From Planctomycetaceae bacterium (GTDB lineage Bacteria; Planctomycetota; Planctomycetia; Planctomycetales; Planctomycetaceae): a DNA stretch of 64,000 nucleotides. Under the pieces are notes generated by a model. It had not been told where the DNA came from. It saw only the letters and a list, made by a program, of their open reading frames with translations, and did not search any database. Below are positions 43,973 through 53,190 of the stretch, one piece after another. The position numbers were made by a program, and so were the translations under genes. Location of the stretch: the NCBI GenBank assembly GCA_020426325.1, contig JAGQQG010000025.1:1-64000 (forward strand), written 5' to 3'. Every line of letters starts with the position of its first letter. Position 1 is the first letter of the stretch.

Positions 43973-44534
43973 TCCACGAGACGGACAACTCCGCAGCTGC
44001 TACCGGGAAATGGTCGTCAACAAGCCCAGCGTTCGCGGCTTCGTCGAGTGCCTTCCCTGATGGCAAGTCGGCAGACTTCAGCAGGATGAGTGACTGTCCG
44101 TTGAGGCGATGAGCGACCCAGGCAGCAATGGAATCGCTGGTGACCGACCAGTCATGGGGAAGACTGAGATCCCCCGTCGATTCCTCGGTTCGGAGAAAGC
44201 ACTCTGACCACAGAATGGGGACCAGCCCCGATGTCCAGGCAGCGTGAATCTCATGACGGTCACTGACCAGAACCGTGTCTGGGAGGAGTTCGTGCAAGAA
44301 GGCTTCGTTGAGGGACATCGCCCGCAGTGCCAGCCAATGAGCGGCTTCGTCAGAAATCGCGTGCACGGTCTCCCAGCGTCGGACCACGTCTGCTACCTGA
44401 CCTCCGCCGACGACAAGCAGTCGCCGTTTGTTCGCAAACCGGGAGAGGATCGACTCGAGGCGACACCGCAGGTCGGGGAGCGTCAACAGGCTCCCCCCGA
44501 TCTTGAACACGGTCAGCCTGCCATCAGCATTCAT
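43908..44534 (-). CDS. Amino-acid-kinase-fold protein, MfnE-like
   Basis: A 208-residue kinase of the amino-acid kinase superfamily: VFKIGGSLLTL at the start (phosphate-binding Lys11 and GGS), LLVVGGGQVADVVRRWE (GGG loop), and SLILLKSADLPSGKAL near the ATP site. In methanogens MfnE, of this superfamily, phosphorylates 5-aminomethyl-3-furanmethanol phosphate, the step after the MfnB and transaminase steps. Its position tail-to-tail with an mfnB-like gene supports an MfnE-type role; the specific assignment remains inference. The ATG at 44534 is chosen over a TTG 27 bases upstream. Confidence 0.78.
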   Translation of the reverse strand: MNADGRLTVFKIGGSLLTLPDLRCRLESILSRFANKRRLLVVGGGQVADVVRRWETVHAISDEAAHWLALRAMSLNEAFLHELLPDTVLVSDRHEIHAAWTSGLVPILWSECFLRTEESTGDLSLPHDWSVTSDSIAAWVAHRLNGQSLILLKSADLPSGKALDEAANAGLVDDHFPVAAAELSVSWINVQSDPRKLVAWMSGVLASG

Positions 44535-44561
44535 GGTGAGGAATGAATGACGAGTGAGCAA

Positions 44562-45440
44562 TCATTCGATGATCTTACTGATGGGGAACTCAACAATGCC
44601 CGACGCACCGATGTCCTTCAGCGCGGGGATGATCGAGCGCACGACCGATTCGTCGATGATGGTGCTGACCGCGACCCAGTCCGGGTCGGACAGGGATGAG
44701 ACGGTCGGGTCTTTCAGTGCGGTGAGCGTTTCGAGAACCAGCGGCAAATCCTGACGACGGACATTCATCATCAGCCCGACCTTGCCTTCAGCCGCGAGGC
44801 ATGATTGCAGCATCAGGGCAATGTTCTCCAGCTTCGTCCGCTTCCACTGGTCTGCCCAGGAAGTCTTGTTGGCAATCAAACGGGTCGTGCTTTGCAGGAC
44901 CTCAGCGACGATGCGCAGGTTGTTGGCTCGCAGCGATGAACCCGTTTCGGTGACCTCGACAATCGCATCCGCGAGACGGGGCGGCTTGACCTCGGTTGCC
45001 CCCCAAGAGAATTCCACGTCAGCAGTCACACCATGCTCAGCAAGATACGCCTTTGTCAGCCCGACGGCTTCCGTGGCGATCCGTTTGCCTCCGAGATCCT
45101 TGACGTTCTTCACCGTAGAATCTTCCGGCACGCAGAGGACCCAGCGGACCGGGCGGCGGCTCACTTTGGAGAACACCAACTCATCGACTTCATGAACGTC
45201 AGCACCCGTCTCACAGATCCAGTCGTACCCCGTGATACCTGCATCGAGAATGCCCTGTTCGACATAGCGGGCCATTTCCTGAGCTCGGATCAACAGGCAT
45301 TCGATTTCGTCATCATCGATGCTGGGATAGTACGAGCGGGATGAGAATTTGATGTTGTACCCGGCCTTCTGAAACAGCTCTGCGGTTGCTTCCTGCAGGC
45401 TGCCGGCGGGGATGCCGAGTTTCAGGATGTTGTTGCTCAT
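44562..45440 (-). CDS. hisG: ATP phosphoribosyltransferase
   Basis: A 292-residue long-form HisG, first enzyme of histidine synthesis, joining ATP and PRPP. The start [20 protein letters not shown] matches planctomycete homologues. [15 protein letters not shown], and the PRPP-site segment [20 protein letters not shown], are the family signature. The C-terminal 80 residues ([17 protein letters not shown] to the end) form the ACT-like regulatory domain that mediates histidine feedback. An alternative GTG start at 45491 overlaps the hisI stop (GTGA) but would add 17 residues without family support. It is in an operon with hisI. Confidence 0.95.
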   Translation of the reverse strand: MSNNILKLGIPAGSLQEATAELFQKAGYNIKFSSRSYYPSIDDDEIECLLIRAQEMARYVEQGILDAGITGYDWICETGADVHEVDELVFSKVSRRPVRWVLCVPEDSTVKNVKDLGGKRIATEAVGLTKAYLAEHGVTADVEFSWGATEVKPPRLADAIVEVTETGSSLRANNLRIVAEVLQSTTRLIANKTSWADQWKRTKLENIALMLQSCLAAEGKVGLMMNVRRQDLPLVLETLTALKDPTVSSLSDPDWVAVSTIIDESVVRSIIPALKDIGASGIVEFPISKIIE

Positions 45441-45487
45441 TGTGTATTTGTCAGACAATTTGTTGGGGATGATCGGCCGTCGATCTG

Positions 45488-45868
45488 TCACTTCTTGTAC
45501 ACGTCTGCGGGGTTGAAGACCCGCTCGCCGACGGTTTCGACATCGCCGGTTGCCGGGTCAATCCGACGGAAGAAACAGCTACTGTACCCTTCGTGACACG
45601 CGGCCCCCCCCACCTGGTTCACCCGGACGAGCAGGGTGTCTGCATCGCAATCGAAGTAGATTGACTTCAGTTCCTGGAAGTTGCCGCTTTCCTCGCCCTT
45701 TCGCCACAGCTTCTGGCGGCTGCGGCTGTAATAGCAGACTCGCCCGGTGCGGAGGGTTTCCTCGTAGGCTTCCTGGTTCATGTAGGCCAGCATCAGCACG
45801 TCGCCCGTCTGGTCGTCCTGGGCGATTGCAGGCAATAACGCCGCTTTTTCAAAATCCGGACCGCTCAT
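45488..45868 (-). CDS. hisI: Phosphoribosyl-AMP cyclohydrolase
   Basis: A 126-residue enzyme opening the purine ring of phosphoribosyl-AMP, the third step of histidine synthesis. Family marks are [35 protein letters not shown], the Asp-rich metal site [13 protein letters not shown], and the zinc-ligand end [15 protein letters not shown]. It is the single-domain form without the HisE part. The start at 45868 has AGG eight bases upstream; the frame is open 33 bases further. It leads the operon with hisG. The other his genes are not in the window. Confidence 0.94.
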   Translation of the reverse strand: MSGPDFEKAALLPAIAQDDQTGDVLMLAYMNQEAYEETLRTGRVCYYSRSRQKLWRKGEESGNFQELKSIYFDCDADTLLVRVNQVGGAACHEGYSSCFFRRIDPATGDVETVGERVFNPADVYKK

Positions 45869-46024
45869 CTCAGCAACCTTTACCCTCGTCTCTCGGATCA
45901 TTGGATGTTTGTCGTCTGCCTCAAGATAGCAAGAGGCGACGCACCGCTCCAGTAGCTAAGAGACATTCGCAGTCTTGAGAGGCGACAGGGAGATCGCAGG
46001 GCGAACGGCGGAATACCAATATAA

Positions 46025-46061
46025 GCGATCAGGGTTAACCTGAACGGTCAACCCTGATCGC
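46025..46061 (-). terminator. Likely terminator of the BBP7 gene
   Basis: A perfect 12-bp stem (GCGATCAGGGTT 46025-46036, AACCCTGATCGC 46050-46061) with a 13-base loop, 36 bases past the BBP7 stop. On the minus strand the stem is followed by TTATATTGG, only partly T-rich. It also lies between the BBP7 gene and the hisI promoter region. Confidence 0.55.
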
Positions 46062-46096
46062 AATCATCGCCCCCGGAAGTTGATTTGGAGACTGTG

Positions 46097-47998
46097 TTAG
46101 AAGTCCCAATGCACGGCCAGACTCCAGTTCTGCATCGACCAGGTCTGGTAATCGATTTCGGGATGAGGCGTATCCGGGAAAGCCTTCCAGCGGATGGAAT
46201 CTCCGGCCCGGGCGACGTTGCCGACAACAGTCAGAGTATAACCCGCCTGGAATTGTGCCTGCTCCAACAAGTGAAACTTATTGATGATTGGAACGTATTT
46301 GAGAACGTTCGCTTCGACGAAGATCGATTGCTCGAACAGAGGAGAAGCATGCGTGTGCGACTCCTGGTTATCAAAGCGAGTATCAATGTCAGGATCGAGG
46401 AAGTTTGTGTCCGAGATTAATAGGAAAGCGATCGGGTCGCCGATGTTCTCACCAGAGATGCGGACCTGTTCGTGATTGGCCAGCAATCCAAACGTGGACT
46501 GTCCCCAGATCGAAAAGTTCTTGCTCGTTCCGAAGTCATATCGAATCCCGGCTTCGGGGCCAGCCATATGGCTGTCTACGTTCGAGTTCAGGTTGGAGTC
46601 GAGAAACAGATCGACGACCAGACCGTCGGCATCGACTGGAATTGTGGCTGAAGCGGGACGGAATGTTGATCCGCTAGCACCTGCACCTCCTCCCTGGTTT
46701 CCACCACCTGCACCACCAGCGCCGCCGGTTGTGGCACCGGTAATCGTATAGCTGAGTCCGCTATCGATACCACGGAAGCGAAACCGATCATCAATGTACA
46801 AATATCGTGCTCCATAAGTCGGTCGGACCGTGACCCACTTCCTTTTGTAGAGCGGCTCATGATACAGATTGAGGTTGGCACCCAAGGCGCTGGTTTCGGT
46901 TGCGATTGAGTAAAATGTGTCGTACTTCTGTGAAGTTCCCGTGAATCCGTAGAGTCCCTCACCATCCACTCGGGGAATGAATCCCTCAGCGAATTCGAGT
47001 GGTACGCTCCCGAAGAGGCCAGACACAGGCACAGCACTTGTTCCACCCCCTGCGGTCGCACCACCTGCCCCTCCGCCCGCACCGCCTGTTGTCGCAGTTC
47101 CGGAGTTGGCAAGAATCAGGTCCTGAGTGATCGGGATTCCGTTCCAGTCTGTGTATCCAAACGCGATGACATCTTTCCCGTGGCCCCCCCAGAATCCGGT
47201 TAACATCATGCCGTAGCCTGTCTCATCCATGAACCCCCATCGACTGCGAATTCCTTGTGCATTGATCGCACCAAAGATCGTCATGTCCCGGTAAGGGAAG
47301 AGTCCTGCATCCGTCGCGTAAGTCGCATCGGACGCATCTTCGTTCGGCAGCAGGGCGTAGGGAATGATTCCCGGGCCGACTACTACGCGTTGTAAGCCTC
47401 CGAATCCTCCAGTGGCATTTCCAGTTGTCCCAGTGCTGCCTGGTGAGCCAAAGATTGCGTTAAAGCCACCCAATCCGAAATTGCTGATCCGAAAACCGAC
47501 GAGTGAGTTATCGATTGGACTAACCGGCAGTGGTCGCTCACCAATCGGTGCATTCCCCGGGCCACGGTAGTTCGTGAAGAGGTACTCCAAGTCGAAGAAG
47601 TAATCCCGATGCCGGTAGAGAATATCTTTGAACCACAAGCCGTTGCGGTTATAGGTCGTCTGTTTTGTGACGCTGGTCGGGTAGAACGGAGAGATCGCAG
47701 GATCCGGCTGGAAACTTTGAGGGGTGTTCGCAGGCCAGAGGGCAGCCGGGTTGTTACTGGGATATGCCGGTTGAAATCCACCTGCACCGGGATAACCACC
47801 GTAACCCATCGACTGACCACGAACCTCCGTCATGGAAGGACTCCCGTCATCGAATGACGTGAGAGTCACACGCCCCGTGAGGGCGTCCTCAAAAGAAGCC
47901 GGTGTCACTGACTGATCTGGTGATTGTGCTGACGTCTTTCCAGCAGCGAGCAGCAACATCACGCTCGACAAAGCTGCGATCCAGGTTGGAATCCGCAT
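46097..47998 (-). CDS. Planctomycete BBP7-family outer-membrane beta-barrel protein
   Basis: A 633-residue protein with a signal peptide (MRIPTWIAALSSVMLLLAAG). It has the BBP7/DUF1551 pattern: WFKDILYRHRDYFFDLEYLFTNYRGPG near residue 120, then alternating strands, ending SMQNWSLAVHWDF with a terminal phenylalanine as in outer-membrane barrels. Two glycine/threonine-rich inserts occur: one around 310-325 (TTGGAGGGAGGATAGGG), the other around 425-450 (GGAGGAGGGNQGGGAGASGS). Both are probably surface loops. The family is abundant in planctomycetes and its role is unknown. A hairpin at 46025-46061 ends the transcript. Confidence 0.85.
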   Translation of the reverse strand: MRIPTWIAALSSVMLLLAAGKTSAQSPDQSVTPASFEDALTGRVTLTSFDDGSPSMTEVRGQSMGYGGYPGAGGFQPAYPSNNPAALWPANTPQSFQPDPAISPFYPTSVTKQTTYNRNGLWFKDILYRHRDYFFDLEYLFTNYRGPGNAPIGERPLPVSPIDNSLVGFRISNFGLGGFNAIFGSPGSTGTTGNATGGFGGLQRVVVGPGIIPYALLPNEDASDATYATDAGLFPYRDMTIFGAINAQGIRSRWGFMDETGYGMMLTGFWGGHGKDVIAFGYTDWNGIPITQDLILANSGTATTGGAGGGAGGATAGGGTSAVPVSGLFGSVPLEFAEGFIPRVDGEGLYGFTGTSQKYDTFYSIATETSALGANLNLYHEPLYKRKWVTVRPTYGARYLYIDDRFRFRGIDSGLSYTITGATTGGAGGAGGGNQGGGAGASGSTFRPASATIPVDADGLVVDLFLDSNLNSNVDSHMAGPEAGIRYDFGTSKNFSIWGQSTFGLLANHEQVRISGENIGDPIAFLLISDTNFLDPDIDTRFDNQESHTHASPLFEQSIFVEANVLKYVPIINKFHLLEQAQFQAGYTLTVVGNVARAGDSIRWKAFPDTPHPEIDYQTWSMQNWSLAVHWDF

Positions 47999-48258
47999 CT
48001 GATACGTCCTTGGCTGACATCAGGAGGCAAACGATCCGGCCTGTCAAACCTTGGACGCATCCAGGCGCAGGTAGACAGACCTGCGGGTAGTATCGGTCTG
48101 CGGGTTTGGCAAACTGTAACGGTTATTCTGAAGTTGACGGATTTCCGGCCTGTACGGGTGATGGAAACCCTGAGGTCAACTCTCTGCGGGTGGTCGTCGA
48201 CGCAATCAAGGCTCATGAACAGTTTCGATCGCGGCAGGAAATGCCGGTCGAAGGCAAT

Positions 48259-48564
48259 TCACACGCGCGGCGAGGGCGTCTTGGGGCGGTGCTGCCAGAA
48301 GAGCCGGTCGGTCGTCACCAGACCGCGACGAAGGGCACAGTTCAGGCAAACCTGTTCATCGCCGCTGCGGACGAAGATTTCGCCGTCCAGAATGAGGTGA
48401 AAGAAGCCTTCACCCGGGTTCTGCACAAAGCAGTATTGGCGGTCGGTTCCCTGTTTGACCGCCGCCGTCCAGTGTTCAGTGTCCGTGAGATACAGCCTGC
48501 GATCAACAGGAGTTTGCGACTGCTCGCTCTCAGAATGATCCAGTGATTCTGCAGAATCTGCCAT
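48259..48564 (-). CDS. Small protein of unknown function coupled to the mutase gene
   Basis: A 101-residue protein whose ATG overlaps the TAA of the upstream mutase by one base (TAATG). After an acidic N-terminus (about 1-20) it reads RLYLTDTEHWTAAVKQGTDR, QYCFVQNPGEGFFHLILDGE and RLFWQHRP, a compact mixed sequence with two cysteines and several aromatic residues. I do not recognise the family. Coupling to the mutase suggests a cell-wall precursor or regulatory role, which is inference. A longer opposite-strand frame (48106-48546) is only its shadow. Confidence 0.65.
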   Translation of the reverse strand: MADSAESLDHSESEQSQTPVDRRLYLTDTEHWTAAVKQGTDRQYCFVQNPGEGFFHLILDGEIFVRSGDEQVCLNCALRRGLVTTDRLFWQHRPKTPSPRV

Positions 48565-49913
48565 TACATCACAGCCTCGCGCGCGATCTCAACTGCTTCA
48601 GTACACAGTCGACGTGCATCGGCATCACCGGGCGCCTCTGCGATGACACGAATGATCGGCTCTGTATTACTTGCACGGACCTGCACCCAACGGTCAGACC
48701 AATCGAGACGGAGCCCATCTCCTTCGGTCGGCAGGGCGTCCGAATATCGGGCACGCAATGCATCACAGGCAGCCCCCACTCGCTCGGCCGGGCAGGTGAG
48801 CTTGCTCTTGATGATGGTGTATTGCGGCATCGCATCGGCCCATTCCGCGACTGTCCGTCGGTCGGATGCGAGTCCCGCCAGAACGCATGCCATCGAGACA
48901 AAGCTGTCTCGCACAAACCCGACCTTCGGCTCGATCACTCCGCCGTTCCCCTCTCCTCCCAGAACCGCGCCGACCTCCTTCATCTTCGCAACAACGTTTG
49001 CTTCCCCCACATGACTGCGGTGAAAAGGGCAACCGTGTTTTTCAGCAAGATCCGCCGTCACGCGGCTTGTCGATCCATTCACCACGATCGGCCCCTTGCG
49101 GTCCGCAAGCACAAAATCAGCACACAGAGCGAGGGTCAACTCCTCACCGATATACCGACCTGTGTTGTCGACAATGGCCAGTCGGTCCGCGTCTGGGTCC
49201 TGAGCGAATCCGACATCGGCACCCTGCTTCCGAATCACGTCACACAGGCCGGTGAGGTTCTCTGCCAAGGGCTCGGGTGTATGCTCAAACTGACCATCGG
49301 CTGTCCCACCAAGCACTGTGACTTCGCACCCGAGCTGCTCCAGAAACCCGGGCGTCGCGACTGCTCCCGAGCCTCGATTGCAGTCGAGGATGACCTTCGG
49401 CCGACGTCGCCGGATGGCATCGACATCGATCAGTCGCAGCACGCGCTGAATGTGCGGACCAGCCGGATCGTCGAGCGTTTCGATCGTTCCCATCTGGTCC
49501 CAAGGTCGCCACGCGAACTCCCCTGACTCCAACAAGGCGACAAACTTTTTTCCCAAGTCTGCATTGAAGACAGACCCCTCCGGCGAGAACGGCTTGAGTC
49601 CATTCCATTCGCTGGGGTTGTGAGAGGCCGTGATCTGCAGTCCGCCGGCAGCATCATGCGCCGAGCAGAGCACTCCGCACGTTGGGGTCGTCGCAATGCC
49701 CGCATCCAGAATTCGACACCCGGTGGCCAGCAGGCCCGACAGAACGGCATGCTTGACCATCGGACCGGTCGAGCGGCCATCGCGTGACACGACGATCGTC
49801 CCCCCGCCAGCCATTGTTCCGAGGGCCGCCGCGAATCGTGTGACATATTCCGGGTCAAGGCCATCGCCCACCACGCCGCGCAGGCCTGAGATGCTGAGGA
49901 TCCGCTGAGTCAC
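48564..49913 (-). CDS. glmM: Phosphoglucosamine/phosphomannomutase-family enzyme
   Basis: A 449-residue alpha-D-phosphohexomutase. The phosphoserine loop is TASHNP (95-100, Ser97), the metal loop DPDADR (239-244), the sugar-specificity loop GEGNGG, and the phosphate-binding loop VRASNTEPIIR near the C-terminus. In most bacteria GlmM converts glucosamine-6-phosphate to glucosamine-1-phosphate for cell-wall and LPS precursors; the phosphomannomutase activity of relatives cannot be excluded by sequence. The start overlaps nothing upstream, while the stop overlaps the next small gene. Confidence 0.88.
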   Translation of the reverse strand: MTQRILSISGLRGVVGDGLDPEYVTRFAAALGTMAGGGTIVVSRDGRSTGPMVKHAVLSGLLATGCRILDAGIATTPTCGVLCSAHDAAGGLQITASHNPSEWNGLKPFSPEGSVFNADLGKKFVALLESGEFAWRPWDQMGTIETLDDPAGPHIQRVLRLIDVDAIRRRRPKVILDCNRGSGAVATPGFLEQLGCEVTVLGGTADGQFEHTPEPLAENLTGLCDVIRKQGADVGFAQDPDADRLAIVDNTGRYIGEELTLALCADFVLADRKGPIVVNGSTSRVTADLAEKHGCPFHRSHVGEANVVAKMKEVGAVLGGEGNGGVIEPKVGFVRDSFVSMACVLAGLASDRRTVAEWADAMPQYTIIKSKLTCPAERVGAACDALRARYSDALPTEGDGLRLDWSDRWVQVRASNTEPIIRVIAEAPGDADARRLCTEAVEIAREAVM

Positions 49914-49979
49914 TGGCTGCTCCGATCAAAACAGGAATGAGTGACACGGATCATACACGGCCCGTCAAGCATCCGTCAT

Positions 49980-51551
49980 TCACGGAGCGTCGGTCACCCG
50001 GAGGACGGTCAATTCACTCTGCTGACTGCTGCGGGAGAGTTGCACACTGATGCCCAGGTCTTTGAAGTGCCAGACCTCGGAGATTCGACCGGCCGTGGCC
50101 ATGCGAACAATCGAGGTCGGCGCACTGCCGATGGACTCCCGCACCTGAGCGCCGGACATGCCCTGCTGGGGACGCCCTTCACGGACCGCTTCTGCGAGAT
50201 CATCGTCGGCAGACATGGGCGCCTCACCTGGCTTGGTCCATCTCCCCTGATTCAGCACGTATCCATGATCCGCGAACCAATCTGAGATGGTTCGAAGCTC
50301 CGGGTTCGCAGAATAGGCCAACTGGAACATCCGGGCCGCATTTCGCTCATCCCTCAGCAGGTTGAGATACTCTTCGCCCAACTCCATCATGCCGCGTGGC
50401 CCATCAGCTTTGGCTGCTGCCTCCCGCGATTGCAGCCAGCGGCGTTTGACGTTGGTCACCTGCTCCGACTCGCCTCGCTGTTCATGCTTGCCGGCCAGAT
50501 CGAGGAGTTGCTGCCGCGTGAGTTGTCCGATGCGATTGTCGAGATAGGCGAGTTCCTGCTGCCGGTAACGATCGACAATGTCCGTCATCTCGGGCAGTTC
50601 ATTCTCGATCCGCTCTGCGATGGCATATCCGTTGCGTCCATCCTCAGCAGCTTCCTGTTCGATCGCTGCCAGGATGACTTGTGAGTAAAACACCCGCTCC
50701 AGTCGCCTGCGGGTGTCCTCGTCTGCCACTCGATAGACGGCCTCGGGAGCCTGTTCGTAGTCGTTGCGGAGTGCAGCCACTCCGTCGGCCACCGGGGTAC
50801 GACTTCCCGGCAGATCACGAGCGACACGCGTTGCCAAGGCCGCAAGGTTCGGCTTCTCCTGTTGAGCCGCAGCAGTGAACTCCATTCGATTCGCTTCGTG
50901 CAGGAACTGTTGCTGGAGACGTTCTTCGACACCAAACTCTTTCACTTTCGCTGCAAGTTCACGCATCCCTGAGGCATCGCCAGCGGCGAGACTGTCATGG
51001 GCTCGCATCAAACCGTCACGAAAGAGTTCGTTCCCTGCGGCCCGCAAATCATCATCCGAGTAGAATTTGCCCCGTTCCTTCGCCCAGGTTCCGAGTTCGA
51101 AGTAGGCATCCGGTTGCGTGGTATCCATGACGAGCCGATCGAGCTTGAGCTGTTCGAGATCGTTCGGTCGGGTTTGGAATTCGCGGACCTGGAAGACAAA
51201 CCGACCGTTGTCCTTTTGCAGTTGACCGGCCACCTCGACATTCGTGAGTTCGCCGCGAGGCCGGGTGAGCTTGCGTTCCGAGACAAATCGAACGTCGCAT
51301 TCCGCGAAGCGAAGCTCGTTGCTGCCGAACACCGAGATTCGCCCTTCGACTCTCAACGGACGTCCGATCAGTTGTGACCAGCGATCACGAGCCGCCACAA
51401 AGTCCTGAATCGACGACGTTCGCTGATCCTTGTCCGCTGCCAACGCCGACGAGTTTCCAAGAAATAAATCGACCGTGATGGTCAGCAGGCAGAACAGCCG
51501 TATCATGCCCAAACGATCTCGCGATGTCTCATCCCGGCTGCATTTGCTCAT
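49980..51551 (-). CDS. Exported or membrane-tethered protein of unknown function, partner of the zinc-ribbon protein
   Basis: A 523-residue protein. After a charged leader (MSKCSRDETSRDRLG) comes a signal-like helix (MIRLFCLLTITVDLFLGNSS). The mature part starts with an OB- or beta-rich segment (LIGRPLRVEGRISVFGSNEL), then long helices from about residue 140 to 430 (ERGKFYSDDDLRAAGNELFR, LARDLP..., YRQQELAYLDNRIGQL). It ends with a small domain containing MSGAQVRESIGSAPTSIVRM and ISEVWHFKDLGISVQL. The start overlaps the preceding zinc-ribbon gene's stop (ATGA at 51548-51551). No family is recognised. Confidence 0.75.
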   Translation of the reverse strand: MSKCSRDETSRDRLGMIRLFCLLTITVDLFLGNSSALAADKDQRTSSIQDFVAARDRWSQLIGRPLRVEGRISVFGSNELRFAECDVRFVSERKLTRPRGELTNVEVAGQLQKDNGRFVFQVREFQTRPNDLEQLKLDRLVMDTTQPDAYFELGTWAKERGKFYSDDDLRAAGNELFRDGLMRAHDSLAAGDASGMRELAAKVKEFGVEERLQQQFLHEANRMEFTAAAQQEKPNLAALATRVARDLPGSRTPVADGVAALRNDYEQAPEAVYRVADEDTRRRLERVFYSQVILAAIEQEAAEDGRNGYAIAERIENELPEMTDIVDRYRQQELAYLDNRIGQLTRQQLLDLAGKHEQRGESEQVTNVKRRWLQSREAAAKADGPRGMMELGEEYLNLLRDERNAARMFQLAYSANPELRTISDWFADHGYVLNQGRWTKPGEAPMSADDDLAEAVREGRPQQGMSGAQVRESIGSAPTSIVRMATAGRISEVWHFKDLGISVQLSRSSQQSELTVLRVTDAP

Positions 51552-52711
51552 GGAGTCATCCCCAGAAACCGGGATTGTTCGTTGAGTTGTTCGCTCGCCT
51601 CCTGCTCAGCCACCGGGTCGTTCTCGAAGAAGCCGAGACGTTTCAGATTGTCGAGATCCGTCCAGAGGAAACAGGATGACCCATCGAGTGTCACCTCCCA
51701 GATCTCATGAGCTTGGTCAAACACGCAATCTCCAAGAGATGCCGCGAACCAGGCGACTTGCGGTTCGCTGTGAAACCCGAGTGCTGTTGCATCCGCATTC
51801 GTCACCGTCATGGAGACCGGATGTCCGGCCTCGCCGATGAGGATAGGCATCTCGACCACGAGTGACGACGATTGTTCGGCCTCATCATCAGTACGAACGG
51901 GTGCCTGCAAGACGAGCCAGGTGCCTTGAAACTTCCCGTTGAAATACGGCACCCACGCTTCTGGTGATTGTTGCTCGATGATGGTTTCCCCTTCCTCCAG
52001 CATCTCGATGAGCGAGGCGGGAGCGAGCCGAATGAGTGCTTCGGTCTCATGAGCCATCTGTCGTGAGGCCTGTCCGCGAGCGTCTGTCAGGTTGAGATGA
52101 TCAGCAGCAGCAGCGGCGTTCGCGAAATGCGTGTAGGCCAGTTCGAGATCGTCGGTCTTCAGTGCCTCTTCCCCGGCGGAGAATTCAACTCGCAGGGTTT
52201 CACGAGCCTGATCGAGTCCACGTGTCCGAAGCGTCCAGACTCCCGTGGTAAGCAACATCAGGAGCACCCCGGCGATGACCATACGAAACGGGGTAATCAG
52301 CGACCGGACCCAGGTGAACAGACCCGTGATCAGTACTGCGATCCGGCTCGTGATCGCGTTGATCATGGAGGTGATCACACCCCGTACGCCGCTGCCGATC
52401 GCCTGCACGGTCTCCTTCGTTCCGCCTCGCGCTCGCCGGGAACGCTGACGTTCGCGTGCCGGAGGAGCATCGTTCCACTCATCCTCACTGCGCCGTTTAC
52501 GCTTCGGTTTGGGCGGTTTGAGTTCGGGATACACGTTGCGGGGTAGGACAAACAGAGCTGTCCCACAGGTCTGGCAGATGATTCGCTGAGCGCGCGACTT
52601 CCGTTGCCCCTGATGATTTGTTCCACACTCACATGTGAGCTGAAAAGGTTGTGGCTCGTCAGGCGTGTCTCGGGAGAGAACACTGGACGCTTTGGCAAGC
52701 CAGTTAGCCAT
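51548..52711 (-). CDS. Zinc-ribbon, single-pass membrane protein of unknown function
   Basis: A 387-residue protein. Four cysteines in CxC...CxxC spacing (Cys27, Cys29, Cys46, Cys49) suggest a small zinc ribbon in the cytoplasm. A proline- and arginine-rich linker (about 60-100) is followed by one membrane helix (about 142-160, MVIAGVLLMLLTTGVW). The outer part has a helical segment (about 165-215) and a beta-rich domain with WVPYFNGKFQGTWLVLQAP. It is translationally coupled to the following 523-residue protein and divergent from the FHA coiled-coil gene. I infer an envelope sensor or scaffold role, without proof. Confidence 0.75.
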   Translation of the reverse strand: MANWLAKASSVLSRDTPDEPQPFQLTCECGTNHQGQRKSRAQRIICQTCGTALFVLPRNVYPELKPPKPKRKRRSEDEWNDAPPARERQRSRRARGGTKETVQAIGSGVRGVITSMINAITSRIAVLITGLFTWVRSLITPFRMVIAGVLLMLLTTGVWTLRTRGLDQARETLRVEFSAGEEALKTDDLELAYTHFANAAAAADHLNLTDARGQASRQMAHETEALIRLAPASLIEMLEEGETIIEQQSPEAWVPYFNGKFQGTWLVLQAPVRTDDEAEQSSSLVVEMPILIGEAGHPVSMTVTNADATALGFHSEPQVAWFAASLGDCVFDQAHEIWEVTLDGSSCFLWTDLDNLKRLGFFENDPVAEQEASEQLNEQSRFLGMTP

Positions 52712-53190
52712 GGGAACAGCGAGCAGGAGTCAGGCGGATGATCATGGCAAAAACTGCCAACGGTCTCTCCCCTGATTATCCGTCCGACATCGACCGGGTC
52801 AATGGGACAGCTCTCCGGATCGGTACGAGTCGCAGAAACGGATCAACCGTCAGAGACAGGCAACGGCCCCTCGACTCCGTCGCTGAAACAAACTCTAACC
52901 CGACCTCTCACAGCAGCCTGTAGGATTTCAAACGGTTAAATGGCAGTTTTCGACGGTTACGAGGCCGATCACGGACATTCGCGATGTGCTGAATCGTCCC
53001 AACCTCTTTCCCACTGCCAAGATCCCTCATGAATCTGGTGATTCCTGCTTTTTGACCACTCCCATTCTGTGAGCTATATGCTCTCGGCGGGTGTTGTCTT
53101 TGGACAACGTTCCCGGGGGCCATCGGCGTTCGTGCCCTTCCCGACGTCAGGATATATGAGTTGTCTCCCCTCAAGGGACTGGAGCCTTTC
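52712..53190. other. Divergent intergenic region before the FHA coiled-coil gene
   Basis: About 479 bases between two divergent genes. It contains the promoter at 53052-53080 for the FHA gene and a hairpin (GTTGTC 53093-53098 with GACAAC 53103-53108) in its leader. The rest shows no convincing coding frame; a 61-codon plus-strand frame from 52738 has no family resemblance. Confidence 0.45.
53052..53080 (+). promoter_or_regulatory. Sigma-70-type promoter of the FHA coiled-coil gene
   Basis: The -35 TTGACC (53052-53057, five of six consensus bases), a 17-base spacer and the -10 TATATG (53075-53080) precede the ATG at 53191 by about 110 bases. The leader contains a hairpin (53093-53108). Confidence 0.6.

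Noticed and set aside
48543..49526. Plus-strand open frame of 327 codons
   Set aside because: It is antisense to the glmM-like gene, whose catalytic motifs are intact on the minus strand. The frame has no family resemblance.
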